A stretch of DNA of 64,000 bases. Source: Konateibacter massiliensis. GTDB taxonomy: Bacteria > Bacillota > Clostridia > Lachnospirales > Lachnospiraceae. The stretch is from assembly GCF_900184995.1 (NCBI RefSeq), contig NZ_LT860098.1, forward strand, positions 749,001 through 813,000, written 5' to 3'. The stretch's first letter is position 1. Every line of letters begins with the position of its first letter. Under the pieces are notes generated by a model that saw nothing but the letters and a program-made list of their open reading frames with translations, was not told the origin of the DNA and searched no databases. Made by a program: the position numbers and the translations under genes. Shown piece after piece: positions 55,226 through 62,580 of this stretch.

Positions 55226-55397
55226 TGTGAGGAATTTTTTCTCATTTTAACTTGTACTAAATCTTGACATAGGACCACTCTTTTTCTGGTAGATGATTGT
55301 CTACTCATGATTGGTGCTATTCTCTTATAGTCTAGTGATTAGGGTAAACATTACTTCAAAACCCTCTGTATCGTTTAAATTATGTTGATTTGGGCAT

Positions 55398-55447
55398 AAA
55401 AAAGAATGTTACATTCAGTGGTATGCTGAATGTTACATTCTTTTAAA
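55398..55447 (-). terminator. Terminator after the broken surface-protein gene
   Basis: A 19-base stem with one mismatch (AAAAGAATGT-x-ACATTCAG / CTGAATGT-x-ACATTCTTTT), flanked by A/T runs. Confidence 0.85.
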
Positions 55448-55500
55448 ACTTTCATTATATGTATTCTTATATTTCTTAAATTTAATTCTGTTTATTACTG

Positions 55501-57317
55501 TTACTTCGTCTTAGCAGATATTGTAACTGCCTCTCCGGTTTTTGTACCGTAAGATTGTTTATTCTCTGCAACAACTTTAAACTTGTACTTGCTTTTTTCT
55601 GTCAATCCGGTGACACGATAAGATTTCTTTGTCACCGTATCAAGTTTTACCCATTTTTTTGTTGTATCATCATACTGGTAAACATTATAACCGGTGGCAT
55701 TTTGAGATTTATTCCATGTCAGATTTATAAAATTTTCACCAATCTTTGATGCTTTTAGTTTAGTGACCTTATCTGGTTTTTCCATCGCTTTTGTTTTCTG
55801 CGTGATAGTAGTTTCTTTACTAACAGTTGTAGTTTTATCATTATTACGATATGCCACAACTTTGAATTTATAATTCTTATTTGGCTTCAAGTTTTTTACT
55901 GTATAATTGGTTTTACTTACTGTTGCTATTTTATCCCAACTATCGCCATTCTTCTGATACACATAGTAACCAGTTGCTTTGCTTGCTTTACTCCATGTTA
56001 GTTTCATGGAGTCTTGCTTTATTTTAGATACCTTTAATGAGCTTATTTTACTTGGTTTAACAGGTGTTGTATCAACTACTTTCATCCCTAATATATTTTT
56101 ACAATAACCATATACAAAAGAACTTTTTTCGGCATGAACTGTAACTTTCTTTTCAATACCCTGAAATGGATTAGAATCAGTCCAATTGTAAGACATTTTC
56201 TTTACAGTGCTTGGTAAATATGCATCTTGCAATGCAGTATTTCCTATAAATGCTAACATGTCAATATGCGTGCAACCTTCTTCAATAATAATAGTCTTTA
56301 GTTTCTTATTCTCGGCTAGTGCACTTACTCCAATATATTTAACCGATTTTGGTATCGTCAGTTCCGTTATATCTGTATTAGTAATTGAACTCGCATCAAT
56401 TGCTTCTACTGTGTTTGGTATTATTAAGGTTGTTATGCATCATATGTATGAGTACTAGTTCCTGTACTTCCACCTGTTGCTCCATTTCCATTGTATGATA
56501 CATAGTAAGTATAAGGGTCAAATTTAACTTCAAGTGTTACATTATTTCCTGGAATGTCTTGTAAATCTACCATGATAGAAAAATCTTTACCTGTACCTGG
56601 AGTCCATGCACTGATGGCTGTGGTACTCCAACTCCATAATTGCAAATCAACTTCATTTGTTCCATCCTTTATTTTAGCTACACCTGCTTTTACCTCGGTG
56701 TCATAAGGTATTAATCTTGCAAGTGAATCATTTGATGATGTTACAGCTGAAAGTTTATATCCTACTGTTGGATATTTAATAGTCAGTTTATAACTTTTTC
56801 CTGCTTGTCTTACAAAATTTTTCTCTCTACTTGTATTATTATATGTATAGCTATCTTTACCAACTAATCTTATTCCATATGTAGATGATTTCATATCACC
56901 TGAACTTGGAGCTGTTATTCCTGCTCCTATCTGACCCATGTATCCGGGATAACCTGCCATTGTCTCTTTTGTTACTGTAGTATTAAATATTGATAAGTCT
57001 CCTTTAGCTGTGGTGTTAGCTGTTTTTAACCATTCTCCTAACCATATGTCATAAGCACTTAAATTTGGAGTAATAATATTTACATATGTACCATACAAAC
57101 CATCTGTTGTACGTACATTTAGTGTTACACTTCCTGTTTTGTTTGCAAATTTTTTATTGGCTGTATTATTCCCATTGGCTGGGTTTGGATATGCGTATGG
57201 TACTATTATAAAAAGCGCTGATACTAATATGGTTAAAATAGTTAATACAATTAATTTTTTCTTATTTATGTATTTAAATAATTCTTTCTTGTTATTAAAC
57301 CTTAAGCTCGCTCTCAT
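55501..57317 (-). pseudogene. Broken cell-surface protein gene (anchor, InlB-like repeat, LRR, two fn3)
   Basis: The 5' part (57317-56433) has a basic N-terminus, one membrane anchor (LIVLTILTILVSALFIIVPYAY), a beta-rich domain and the start of a Listeria-Bacteroides repeat (YYVSYNGNGATGGS), then stops at TAA 56433. A different frame continues directly as BspA-type LRR (LIIPNTVEAID, ITELTIPKSVKYIG, LAFIGNTALQDAYLPSTVKK) and two fibronectin III domains (LKVSKIKQDSMKLTWSKASKATGYYVY; LKASKIGENFINLTWNKSQNATGYNVY). The repeat is cut short at the junction (about 56440), so an internal deletion with frame loss is likely. The 5' ORF could still make a truncated anchored protein. Start site AAAGGGAGTGAGAACAA-ATG. 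Confidence 0.75.
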
Positions 57318-57348
57318 TTGTTCTCACTCCCTTTACTTCATGTAATTA

Positions 57349-57386
57349 CATAAAAATCCAAGTACGTTTCAACTTGGATTTTTATG
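57349..57386 (-). terminator. Terminator after the LRR gene
   Basis: Fifteen perfect pairs, CATAAAAATCCAAGT / ACTTGGATTTTTATG, eight-base loop; A/T-rich on both sides. Confidence 0.85.
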
Positions 57387-57424
57387 ACTATAATATACTC
57401 TAACTAATTGCAAATTATTTTATA

Positions 57425-58231
57425 TTAGTATGCTTTATATACTCTATTGCAAACATACCATTTTTTAACGTTTTCTTTGCCTTTCTCATTGGTTGCCCTT
57501 TTTAATCTCTCATTTAAGTATTTTTTATCCGCTGATTGTATCATCTTTTTATAGCTATTTAATTTGCTACTTGGTATCTGAATAGTTACTTTTTGAGTTT
57601 TAAGTTTCGTATTATTGAAATAAGATTTTACAAATAAAGAACCTTTACCAATAGATTTAAGCTTCTTAGATTTAATTTTAATTTTAACTGCTTTCTGACT
57701 AAAATCACATATTGAATAGTTTCCAACTTTTGTTAGACTGCTTCCCAGTGTTATGTTGGTTAAACCTGTATTTGAAATTGAGTTATTTCCTATTGTTTTT
57801 ACACTGTCTGGTATGACTAATTTTTTAAGAGAGTCTAGTTCAACAAATGAATAGTTTCCAATTTTAGTTAAAGTCTTTGGTAATGATATACTTGTTACCT
57901 TATACAAAGAATTAAAATTTCTGTTTCCGATACCTGTGATACCTTTTTTTACTACTACTTTTTTAATACTTTCTTTGTATTGAGCCCATGGCTCTGTTGA
58001 TTCACCCTTATCATAGTCCCATACGTAATTATAAGTACTGCCTGTACCACTAATCGTTAATGTCTTACTTGATGTGTCGTAATTCCAGTATGCTGTTTTT
58101 CCACATTGTCCACTTGTTACACTTGTTTCCTCTGCTTGTACAACTCCAACGTTTCCTACTGGTGTTAAACCGCCTGACACTAATGCCAATGCCATTGTTA
58201 CTACTAATAGTTTCTTGATTAAATTTTTCAT
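57425..58231 (-). CDS. Secreted BspA-like leucine-rich repeat protein
   Basis: 268 residues. A signal peptide (MKNLIKKLLVVTMALALVSG, ending near VQAEE) precedes a CGKTAYWNYDTSSKTLTISG module typical of BspA-like proteins. About four LRR_5 units follow (LYKVTSISLPKTLTKIGNYSF, LKKLVIPDSVKTIGNNS) and a basic C-terminal tail. There is no LPxTG anchor. It may bind host or matrix components. The start is ATG 58231, chosen because the signal peptide begins there; GGGAGG lies 12 bases upstream. Confidence 0.8.
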   Translation of the reverse strand: MKNLIKKLLVVTMALALVSGGLTPVGNVGVVQAEETSVTSGQCGKTAYWNYDTSSKTLTISGTGSTYNYVWDYDKGESTEPWAQYKESIKKVVVKKGITGIGNRNFNSLYKVTSISLPKTLTKIGNYSFVELDSLKKLVIPDSVKTIGNNSISNTGLTNITLGSSLTKVGNYSICDFSQKAVKIKIKSKKLKSIGKGSLFVKSYFNNTKLKTQKVTIQIPSSKLNSYKKMIQSADKKYLNERLKRATNEKGKENVKKWYVCNRVYKAY

Positions 58232-58259
58232 GTTGTTTATTATCCTCCCTCTTCTTCCT

Positions 58260-58943
58260 TTATTTCTGTTCAACGCTGATTGGTGTAATTACTATATTTT
58301 CTGCTGATACTCCCGTTTTTCTTTTCATAACGTCCTCAATCTGGGCTCTTTTGGCATCGGTTACCTCTGACATATTAACGACTACATCTGCTGTATCATC
58401 CGTGATTGATACGACAACATCTTCAAATCCCTTGGACTCTAAAAGAGTTTCAGCAGCTGCCTCACGTTCTGCAATGTCAGTCATTTTAATCATGGCGTCG
58501 ATGGCAGCTTGTTTTTGTTCGTCTGCAATAGCTGTATTGTTAATAATCTCTAATAAAGCTTCTTTGTTTTTTGCTCTTACCTGCTCTCTTGAAAGTTTTG
58601 CTTCTGCAATAAATCCTACATTTGTTGTTGCACTGGTAAGAACTGCTTCACCTGAAGTAGTATCTCCTGTTTCTGTGCTTTCATTTGTCGAATCTGTTGT
58701 AGCTGTATCATTCGAAGTTGTATCTGCTTCAACTGATTTAGCTTGCAATTCTTGTATCTGTGATTGCAAATCCGTAACACTTGTCTGTAATTCTGTTAGC
58801 TGATTATTTGCATCAGATAATGCTAATTCTTTTTCTGATTTAATGTTTTTTAAACTTTGTCTTTGAACTAATAAATATCCATTTCCTAAAATTGATATTG
58901 ATAATAAAATTACTAAAATAATAAAAATTTTTTTATTTTTCAT
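58260..58943 (-). CDS. Membrane-anchored coiled-coil protein with SpoIIIAH-like domain
   Basis: 227 residues. An N-terminal anchor (IFIILVILLSISILGNGYLL), a coiled coil (DANNQLTELQTSVTDLQSQI), a Thr/Ser-rich linker and a C-terminal SpoIIIAH-like domain (REQVRAKNKEALLEIINNT, AIDAMIKMTDIAEREAAAETLL, RAQIEDVMKRKTGVSAENIVI). SpoIIIAH forms a ring in the sporulation channel, but here the N-terminal half is shared with the next gene's product and the context is accessory DNA, so a sporulation role is doubtful. Confidence 0.8.
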   Translation of the reverse strand: MKNKKIFIILVILLSISILGNGYLLVQRQSLKNIKSEKELALSDANNQLTELQTSVTDLQSQIQELQAKSVEADTTSNDTATTDSTNESTETGDTTSGEAVLTSATTNVGFIAEAKLSREQVRAKNKEALLEIINNTAIADEQKQAAIDAMIKMTDIAEREAAAETLLESKGFEDVVVSITDDTADVVVNMSEVTDAKRAQIEDVMKRKTGVSAENIVITPISVEQK

Positions 58944-59008
58944 AAGTGCTTTCCTCTCTTGCAGTTATCTACTGTGAACTTTATCTACCCTAAACATATT
59001 ACTGTAAC

Positions 59009-59596
59009 TCAAGGCAACAATAATTTTTGCCCTTCTTTTAATTTGTTATCATTTTCTATATTATTTAATTCACAAATCTTTTCAACCATGTCTTTGTTGC
59101 CATATAATTTCATGCTAATAGTTGCTAATGTATCTCCCTTTTCAACAGTATAAGAATCTTCATTTTCCTGTGAGATTTGCTCATTTTCTGTACTATTTGA
59201 CTCAATAGTCTTTCCAAGTGTTTCCTCTGAGCTTTCTATTTCTGTAACAACTCCGACTGATGAACCTGCTTCACTTGGACTTACTTCATCTGATGTTAAA
59301 TCTAAATCATAACTTTCAATTTCACCTTCCTTATTTGGTGATTTTGAGTTTAAACTTTCATCCGAACTAGCATTGGTTGTTTTTTCAGTTGATTTAGCTT
59401 GTAGCTCTTCTACTTGGGTTTGTAAATCCGTAACACTCGACTGTAATTCGGTTAATTGATTATTTGCATCTGTTAAAGCCGTTTCTTTTTCTGCTGTTGC
59501 TTCTTTTAAACTTTGATTTTGAATAAACAAAACTCCGTTACCTATTATAGAAAATACCAATAATACCACAATTATAATAGTTTTTTTGTTTTTCAT
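59009..59596 (-). CDS. Membrane-anchored coiled-coil protein with C-terminal LysM domain
   Basis: 195 residues. The anchor and coiled coil (KKTIIIVVLLVFSIIGNGVLF, DANNQLTELQSSVTDLQTQV) are nearly the same as in the protein at 58260-58943. The C-terminus is instead a LysM peptidoglycan-binding domain (YTVEKGDTLATISMKLYG, ICELNNIENDNKLKEGQKL). It probably links membrane and cell wall. It is the first gene of the minus-strand operon, with promoter and operators at 59657-59692 divergent from the XRE regulator. Confidence 0.85.
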   Translation of the reverse strand: MKNKKTIIIVVLLVFSIIGNGVLFIQNQSLKEATAEKETALTDANNQLTELQSSVTDLQTQVEELQAKSTEKTTNASSDESLNSKSPNKEGEIESYDLDLTSDEVSPSEAGSSVGVVTEIESSEETLGKTIESNSTENEQISQENEDSYTVEKGDTLATISMKLYGNKDMVEKICELNNIENDNKLKEGQKLLLP

Positions 59597-59656
59597 ATGT
59601 ATCTCCCTTTTCCTTCCCTTGTTTTCTCTTTTTATTATATTTTACCATAATTATAC

Positions 59657-59684
59657 ATTATATTATTCATTTAATCAATTACAA
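59657..59684 (-). promoter_or_regulatory. Promoter of the LysM/SpoIIIAH-like operon
   Basis: Minus-strand TTGTAA (59679-59684), 16 bases, TATAAT (59657-59662). The -35 overlaps an XRE box. A second overlapping pair, TTGATT-17-TATAAT, lies a few bases downstream. Confidence 0.6.
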
Positions 59685-59738
59685 ATAGTGTACTGATACT
59701 ACACCAATTGTTATGCTTATCACTTTACAATTAGTGTA
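59681..59738. promoter_or_regulatory. Three operator boxes (ACAATTRGTGTA) in the divergent promoter region
   Basis: ACAAATAGTGTA (59681-59692), inverted TACACCAATTGT (59700-59711) and ACAATTAGTGTA (59727-59738). The first two form a dyad with a 7-base spacer. The third touches the xre ribosome binding site, which suggests autoregulation. Confidence 0.75.
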
Positions 59739-59753
59739 GGAGGTGTTTACTCA

Positions 59754-60047
59754 ATGATTAAAGGAATGGCTGACAAACTTAAACAATTACGTGTTGAAAA
59801 TGGATTATCACAAAAGGAAGTTTCCAATATTTTGGAAGTGTCACCTTCAATTATTTCTGGTTACGAAACTGGTGAAAGAACTCCAAGTCTTGAAAATTTA
59901 CTCGCATTATCCTATTTATATAAATGTAGCACTGATTATTTATTAGGTAGAAACCAAGATAAACCATCTGTTACTATTGATGTATCAAATCTGAATCAAG
60001 AGCAGATTCACGCTCTTCATGTTTTAATTAAAACAATAAAGGCATGA
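59754..60047 (+). CDS. XRE-family DNA-binding regulator
   Basis: 97 residues. A Cro/CI-type helix-turn-helix (LKQLRVENGLSQKEVSNILEVSPSIISGYETGERTPS, LLALSYLYKCSTDYLLG) with a short C-terminal helix. AGGAGGTG lies eight bases before the ATG. It is divergent from the LysM operon. The repeated ACAATTRGTGTA boxes around its promoter, and two similar boxes at 61152-61176, are the likely binding sites. It is probably a repressor of this accessory region. Confidence 0.9.
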   Translation: MIKGMADKLKQLRVENGLSQKEVSNILEVSPSIISGYETGERTPSLENLLALSYLYKCSTDYLLGRNQDKPSVTIDVSNLNQEQIHALHVLIKTIKA

Positions 60048-60076
60048 GAACTTTTAATCCCATGCCTTCTTTTTTA
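60039..60076 (+). terminator. Terminator of the xre gene
   Basis: AAGGCATG / CATGCCTT stem, 14-base loop, then CTTTTTTA. The 5' arm includes the stop codon. Confidence 0.88.
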
Positions 60077-60126
60077 CTTTGTATGATAGTTCCCAAATAT
60101 CTTTGCTTAAAATGGGTACCCTTTCT

Positions 60127-61062
60127 CTATGTTTCTACATCATCATGTATTTCATCTGCCGGATCACTCTTTACCATGATATGATATTCTTGTGTACCAT
60201 CTTCTTTGTAAACTGCAACTGCTCCTAAGTAATCATATATTTTTATGGCTGTCTGTGTTAACTTTTTGTTTATGTCCGATACTACTACTCCAAAATCGTA
60301 TACCCTTTGTGATGACATATTGTATTTTATTAGGTGTGTGGCTTGAAGTGTAGTTGCATACACAAAAACTTTTGTGCCTTCGTAAGCGATTATCTCATAT
60401 AATCCATGGTGAAATTCTGGTCTTTTTAGTGCGGCTACAATTATGAATCTGTTACACAGCCTACAATAGTCTCTGTTAAACTCTACCCTTATCTTACCTG
60501 ACTTTTTTAACTCTATAATTTTTAGAACTTTTGGAACTTCTTTTGCTTGCTCCCATTTTAACTGAGGTTTTCTTTTTGTTTCTATTGTTACTTTCTTACT
60601 TCCTACTGAAACTACTTTGTAAAATTTTCCTAAACCTTTATACCTCTTACTGTTCCATTGGTTAAATGGCTCTTGTTTTATTCCACCTATGATTGCTAAC
60701 CTTGGAACCTCCTTAATACTACTGACTGCAAGGGATTGTATTCCTACTTTTGTTGCTCCGTTTGTTAGCTTTTTAAAGTGCTTTATGATTTCTTCTTTTG
60801 TCTCTACTGAAATCTTTCCTGAACATATTTCATACATATACATGAGTTGTCTTGCTGTCATTTCATCTAAACCTAGTAGTTTTAAATTCCGTACATTGTA
60901 TGGTTTGTTGTAGCTGATTAATTCTGCATATGTTTGCTCTAGTAAAAGGATTGCTTGCTGGTCAAATCGTAGCTTTATTAAGTATTCTCGGTTTATGTCT
61001 ACTTCATCAAACTTTACTTTTTCTTCTTTGCCTGTTTCTTCATTATAAATATAGTTATCCAT
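60127..61062 (-). CDS. Protein of unknown function, 311 residues
   Basis: Soluble, no signal peptide or membrane segment. The N-terminal half is helical (FDQQAILLLEQTYAELISYN, LGLDEMTARQLMYMYEICSG). The C-terminal half is beta-rich and basic, with CRLCNRFIIVAALKRPEFHHGLYEI, which has a C-x-x-C pair. I recognise no family. Two XRE-like boxes (61152-61176) lie about 90 bases upstream, and the gene faces the xre terminator. Codon use is AT-rich like its neighbours. A phage- or plasmid-type cargo gene is likely. Confidence 0.6.
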   Translation of the reverse strand: MDNYIYNEETGKEEKVKFDEVDINREYLIKLRFDQQAILLLEQTYAELISYNKPYNVRNLKLLGLDEMTARQLMYMYEICSGKISVETKEEIIKHFKKLTNGATKVGIQSLAVSSIKEVPRLAIIGGIKQEPFNQWNSKRYKGLGKFYKVVSVGSKKVTIETKRKPQLKWEQAKEVPKVLKIIELKKSGKIRVEFNRDYCRLCNRFIIVAALKRPEFHHGLYEIIAYEGTKVFVYATTLQATHLIKYNMSSQRVYDFGVVVSDINKKLTQTAIKIYDYLGAVAVYKEDGTQEYHIMVKSDPADEIHDDVET

Positions 61063-61151
61063 TTATTCTCCACCACCTATTAATATTAATAATTTTCACT
61101 CAACTAGATGCTTCATTTAGTACCTTTTTCCTTAAACCACTCGGAAATTTT

Positions 61152-61176
61152 CCACACCAATTTTCTACACCAATTT
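61152..61176 (-). promoter_or_regulatory. Two tandem XRE-like boxes upstream of the 60127-61062 gene
   Basis: On the minus strand AAAATTGGTGTA (61165-61176) and AAAATTGGTGTG (61152-61163), 13 bases apart. The first differs by one base from ACAATTGGTGTA, the form found at the xre promoter. Confidence 0.6.
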
Positions 61177-61506
61177 TTTCTTCTGGGAAATTCTTCTCAA
61201 TTTTCTCCTATTTTTTCCTTGGATTTTTGACCCCGACTGCATACCTATTTTTTCACTTTATGTATAGCTGATTTTTTACCATGTAGAAGTTGAATCTATC
61301 AGAAGAACTCTCAACTTTGAACTTACGCCACAAATTTATCAGGAAGAAATTGTTTTTCTTTTTATTGTTGGTAATTGACTTATTGTATATAAACTTTCCA
61401 CTACTGCACACCCTTTGTTCTTGCTCTATGCTTGGTAGGGAGAAAAGGGAATGAATGAAAGGTTTTGAGGTACTGCTTCCCTGCTCTTTTTCTCATTGGG
61501 ATAAAA

Positions 61507-61546
61507 AATAAACACTACTCACATTTAAATGAATAGTGTTTATTCT
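61507..61546 (-). terminator. Terminator of the paralogous gene pair
   Basis: AATAAACACTA / TAGTGTTTATT, 11 perfect pairs, followed on the minus strand by TTTTTTAT. Confidence 0.85.
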
Positions 61547-61557
61547 GTACTTCTGTG

Positions 61558-62028
61558 TTATAGATAATTTCTGTGGGCATATGAGGTATCTATTACTATG
61601 TAATCTTCTTTTACTTGCTTGATTCCTATGATTACGTCATGTTCCATCCACCGCTTTATTTGCTCTAGGTTAAGCTGATATTTCTTATCCTCTCCATTGA
61701 TTGCTATTATTTCTGTTTTCTCACGGAAAGCTTTTACTTCTAAAAGTATTAATGTTTCAGATGTGTCTTCTCTTTTACCTTCCCCATCTATATAGGAGAT
61801 TTTGTCTATGTTTTTTATTCTGCCGTTTAATACTACCCTATGCCCTGGACTACTTTTCTCTCTATATTTCAAGCCTACTATTTGATGCCCTTGTTCTAGT
61901 AAACTCTCTATGTTTTCTTTGGCTACAATAACACTTACTTCTTTCTGTGTATTGTATATTTTATAACCAATTATGCTATCGTCTGATTTTGATTTTACTC
62001 TTCCAATTAAATATGCTGTTGTTTCCAT
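61558..62028 (-). CDS. Unknown protein, paralogue of its upstream neighbour (156 residues)
   Basis: Soluble, predicted mostly beta with one helix near the C-terminus. It aligns along its whole length with the protein at 62044-62529: shared features are a G-(R/K)-V-K start, YK-x-Y, DGEGKRE / KDGKRKS, TLILLEV / TLVLIEV, and NLEQIKRWMEHDVIIGI / NLHQIKQWLLHDYIVGL. No known family. It starts 15 bases after its paralogue, and a terminator follows, so the pair forms the end of an operon. Confidence 0.65.
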   Translation of the reverse strand: METTAYLIGRVKSKSDDSIIGYKIYNTQKEVSVIVAKENIESLLEQGHQIVGLKYREKSSPGHRVVLNGRIKNIDKISYIDGEGKREDTSETLILLEVKAFREKTEIIAINGEDKKYQLNLEQIKRWMEHDVIIGIKQVKEDYIVIDTSYAHRNYL

Positions 62029-62043
62029 GTGTTTTCCCCTTTT

Positions 62044-62529
62044 CTATGCTGGTGTTTGGTTACTAAGCAATGGTTTCAGATAAACTCTGTTATCATATTC
62101 TGAGTGATGAATGATGTACTGCTCTCCTACTTCACTTAACCCTACGATGTAATCGTGTAATAGCCATTGCTTTATTTGATGTAAATTAAGAATATATAAC
62201 TTGTCCTCTGCATCTACACAGAGGATTTCTACTTTATCTTCAAAATCATATACCTCTATAAGTACAAGTGTATGAACTGAATTACTCTTTCTTTTGCCGT
62301 CTTTACCTAAACATGACAAGTGCTTTATGTTACTGATTTCAGGGTTTATTACTACTTTTTCTGTGTACTCATTCTGCTTAAATCCTATTATCCGTCTGCC
62401 TTTTTTTACTTCTAGTATGATATCTTCTCTTGACATGATCGTTGACTCTCTTGATTTTGAATCATACAGTTTATATGCTACTGTATGGAAAAGACCTTGT
62501 TTTACTTTTCCTGTTACGTATAATGCCAT
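62044..62529 (-). CDS. Unknown protein, paralogue of its downstream neighbour (161 residues)
   Basis: Soluble, no signal peptide. Closest visible relative is the adjacent protein (61558-62028), most strongly in the C-terminal block NLHQIKQWLLHDYIVGLSEV. A short extra tail (LLSNQTPA) follows. GGAGGAAAAACA precedes the ATG. It lies 51 bases after the large membrane protein gene and is probably co-transcribed with it. The function is unknown. Confidence 0.65.
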   Translation of the reverse strand: MALYVTGKVKQGLFHTVAYKLYDSKSRESTIMSREDIILEVKKGRRIIGFKQNEYTEKVVINPEISNIKHLSCLGKDGKRKSNSVHTLVLIEVYDFEDKVEILCVDAEDKLYILNLHQIKQWLLHDYIVGLSEVGEQYIIHHSEYDNRVYLKPLLSNQTPA

Positions 62530-62580
62530 TGTTTTTCCTCCTGCTTTCTTCTTCGCCTTGCTCTCTTTTGCTTCCCCTGT

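Larger units (their letters stand above)
53953..55258 (+). mobile_element. IS3-family insertion sequence (IS150-like)
   Basis: Contains overlapping orfA and orfB with a -1 shift site. Imperfect terminal inverted repeats start AGTACAAGTCAAAATGAG (53953) and, inverted, AGTACAAGTTAAAATGAG (ending 55258). AAAT flanks both ends (53949-53952 and 55259-55262), a possible 4-bp target duplication. Both ORFs are intact, so it may be active. The exact ends are uncertain because similarity is partial beyond the TIR. Confidence 0.8.
61063..61557. other. Non-coding stretch in the unknown cluster
   Basis: 495 AT-rich bases. Contains two XRE-like boxes (61152-61176) and a terminator (61507-61544). No convincing ORF on either strand; the leader of the gene at 60127-61062 must start here. 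Confidence 0.55.
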
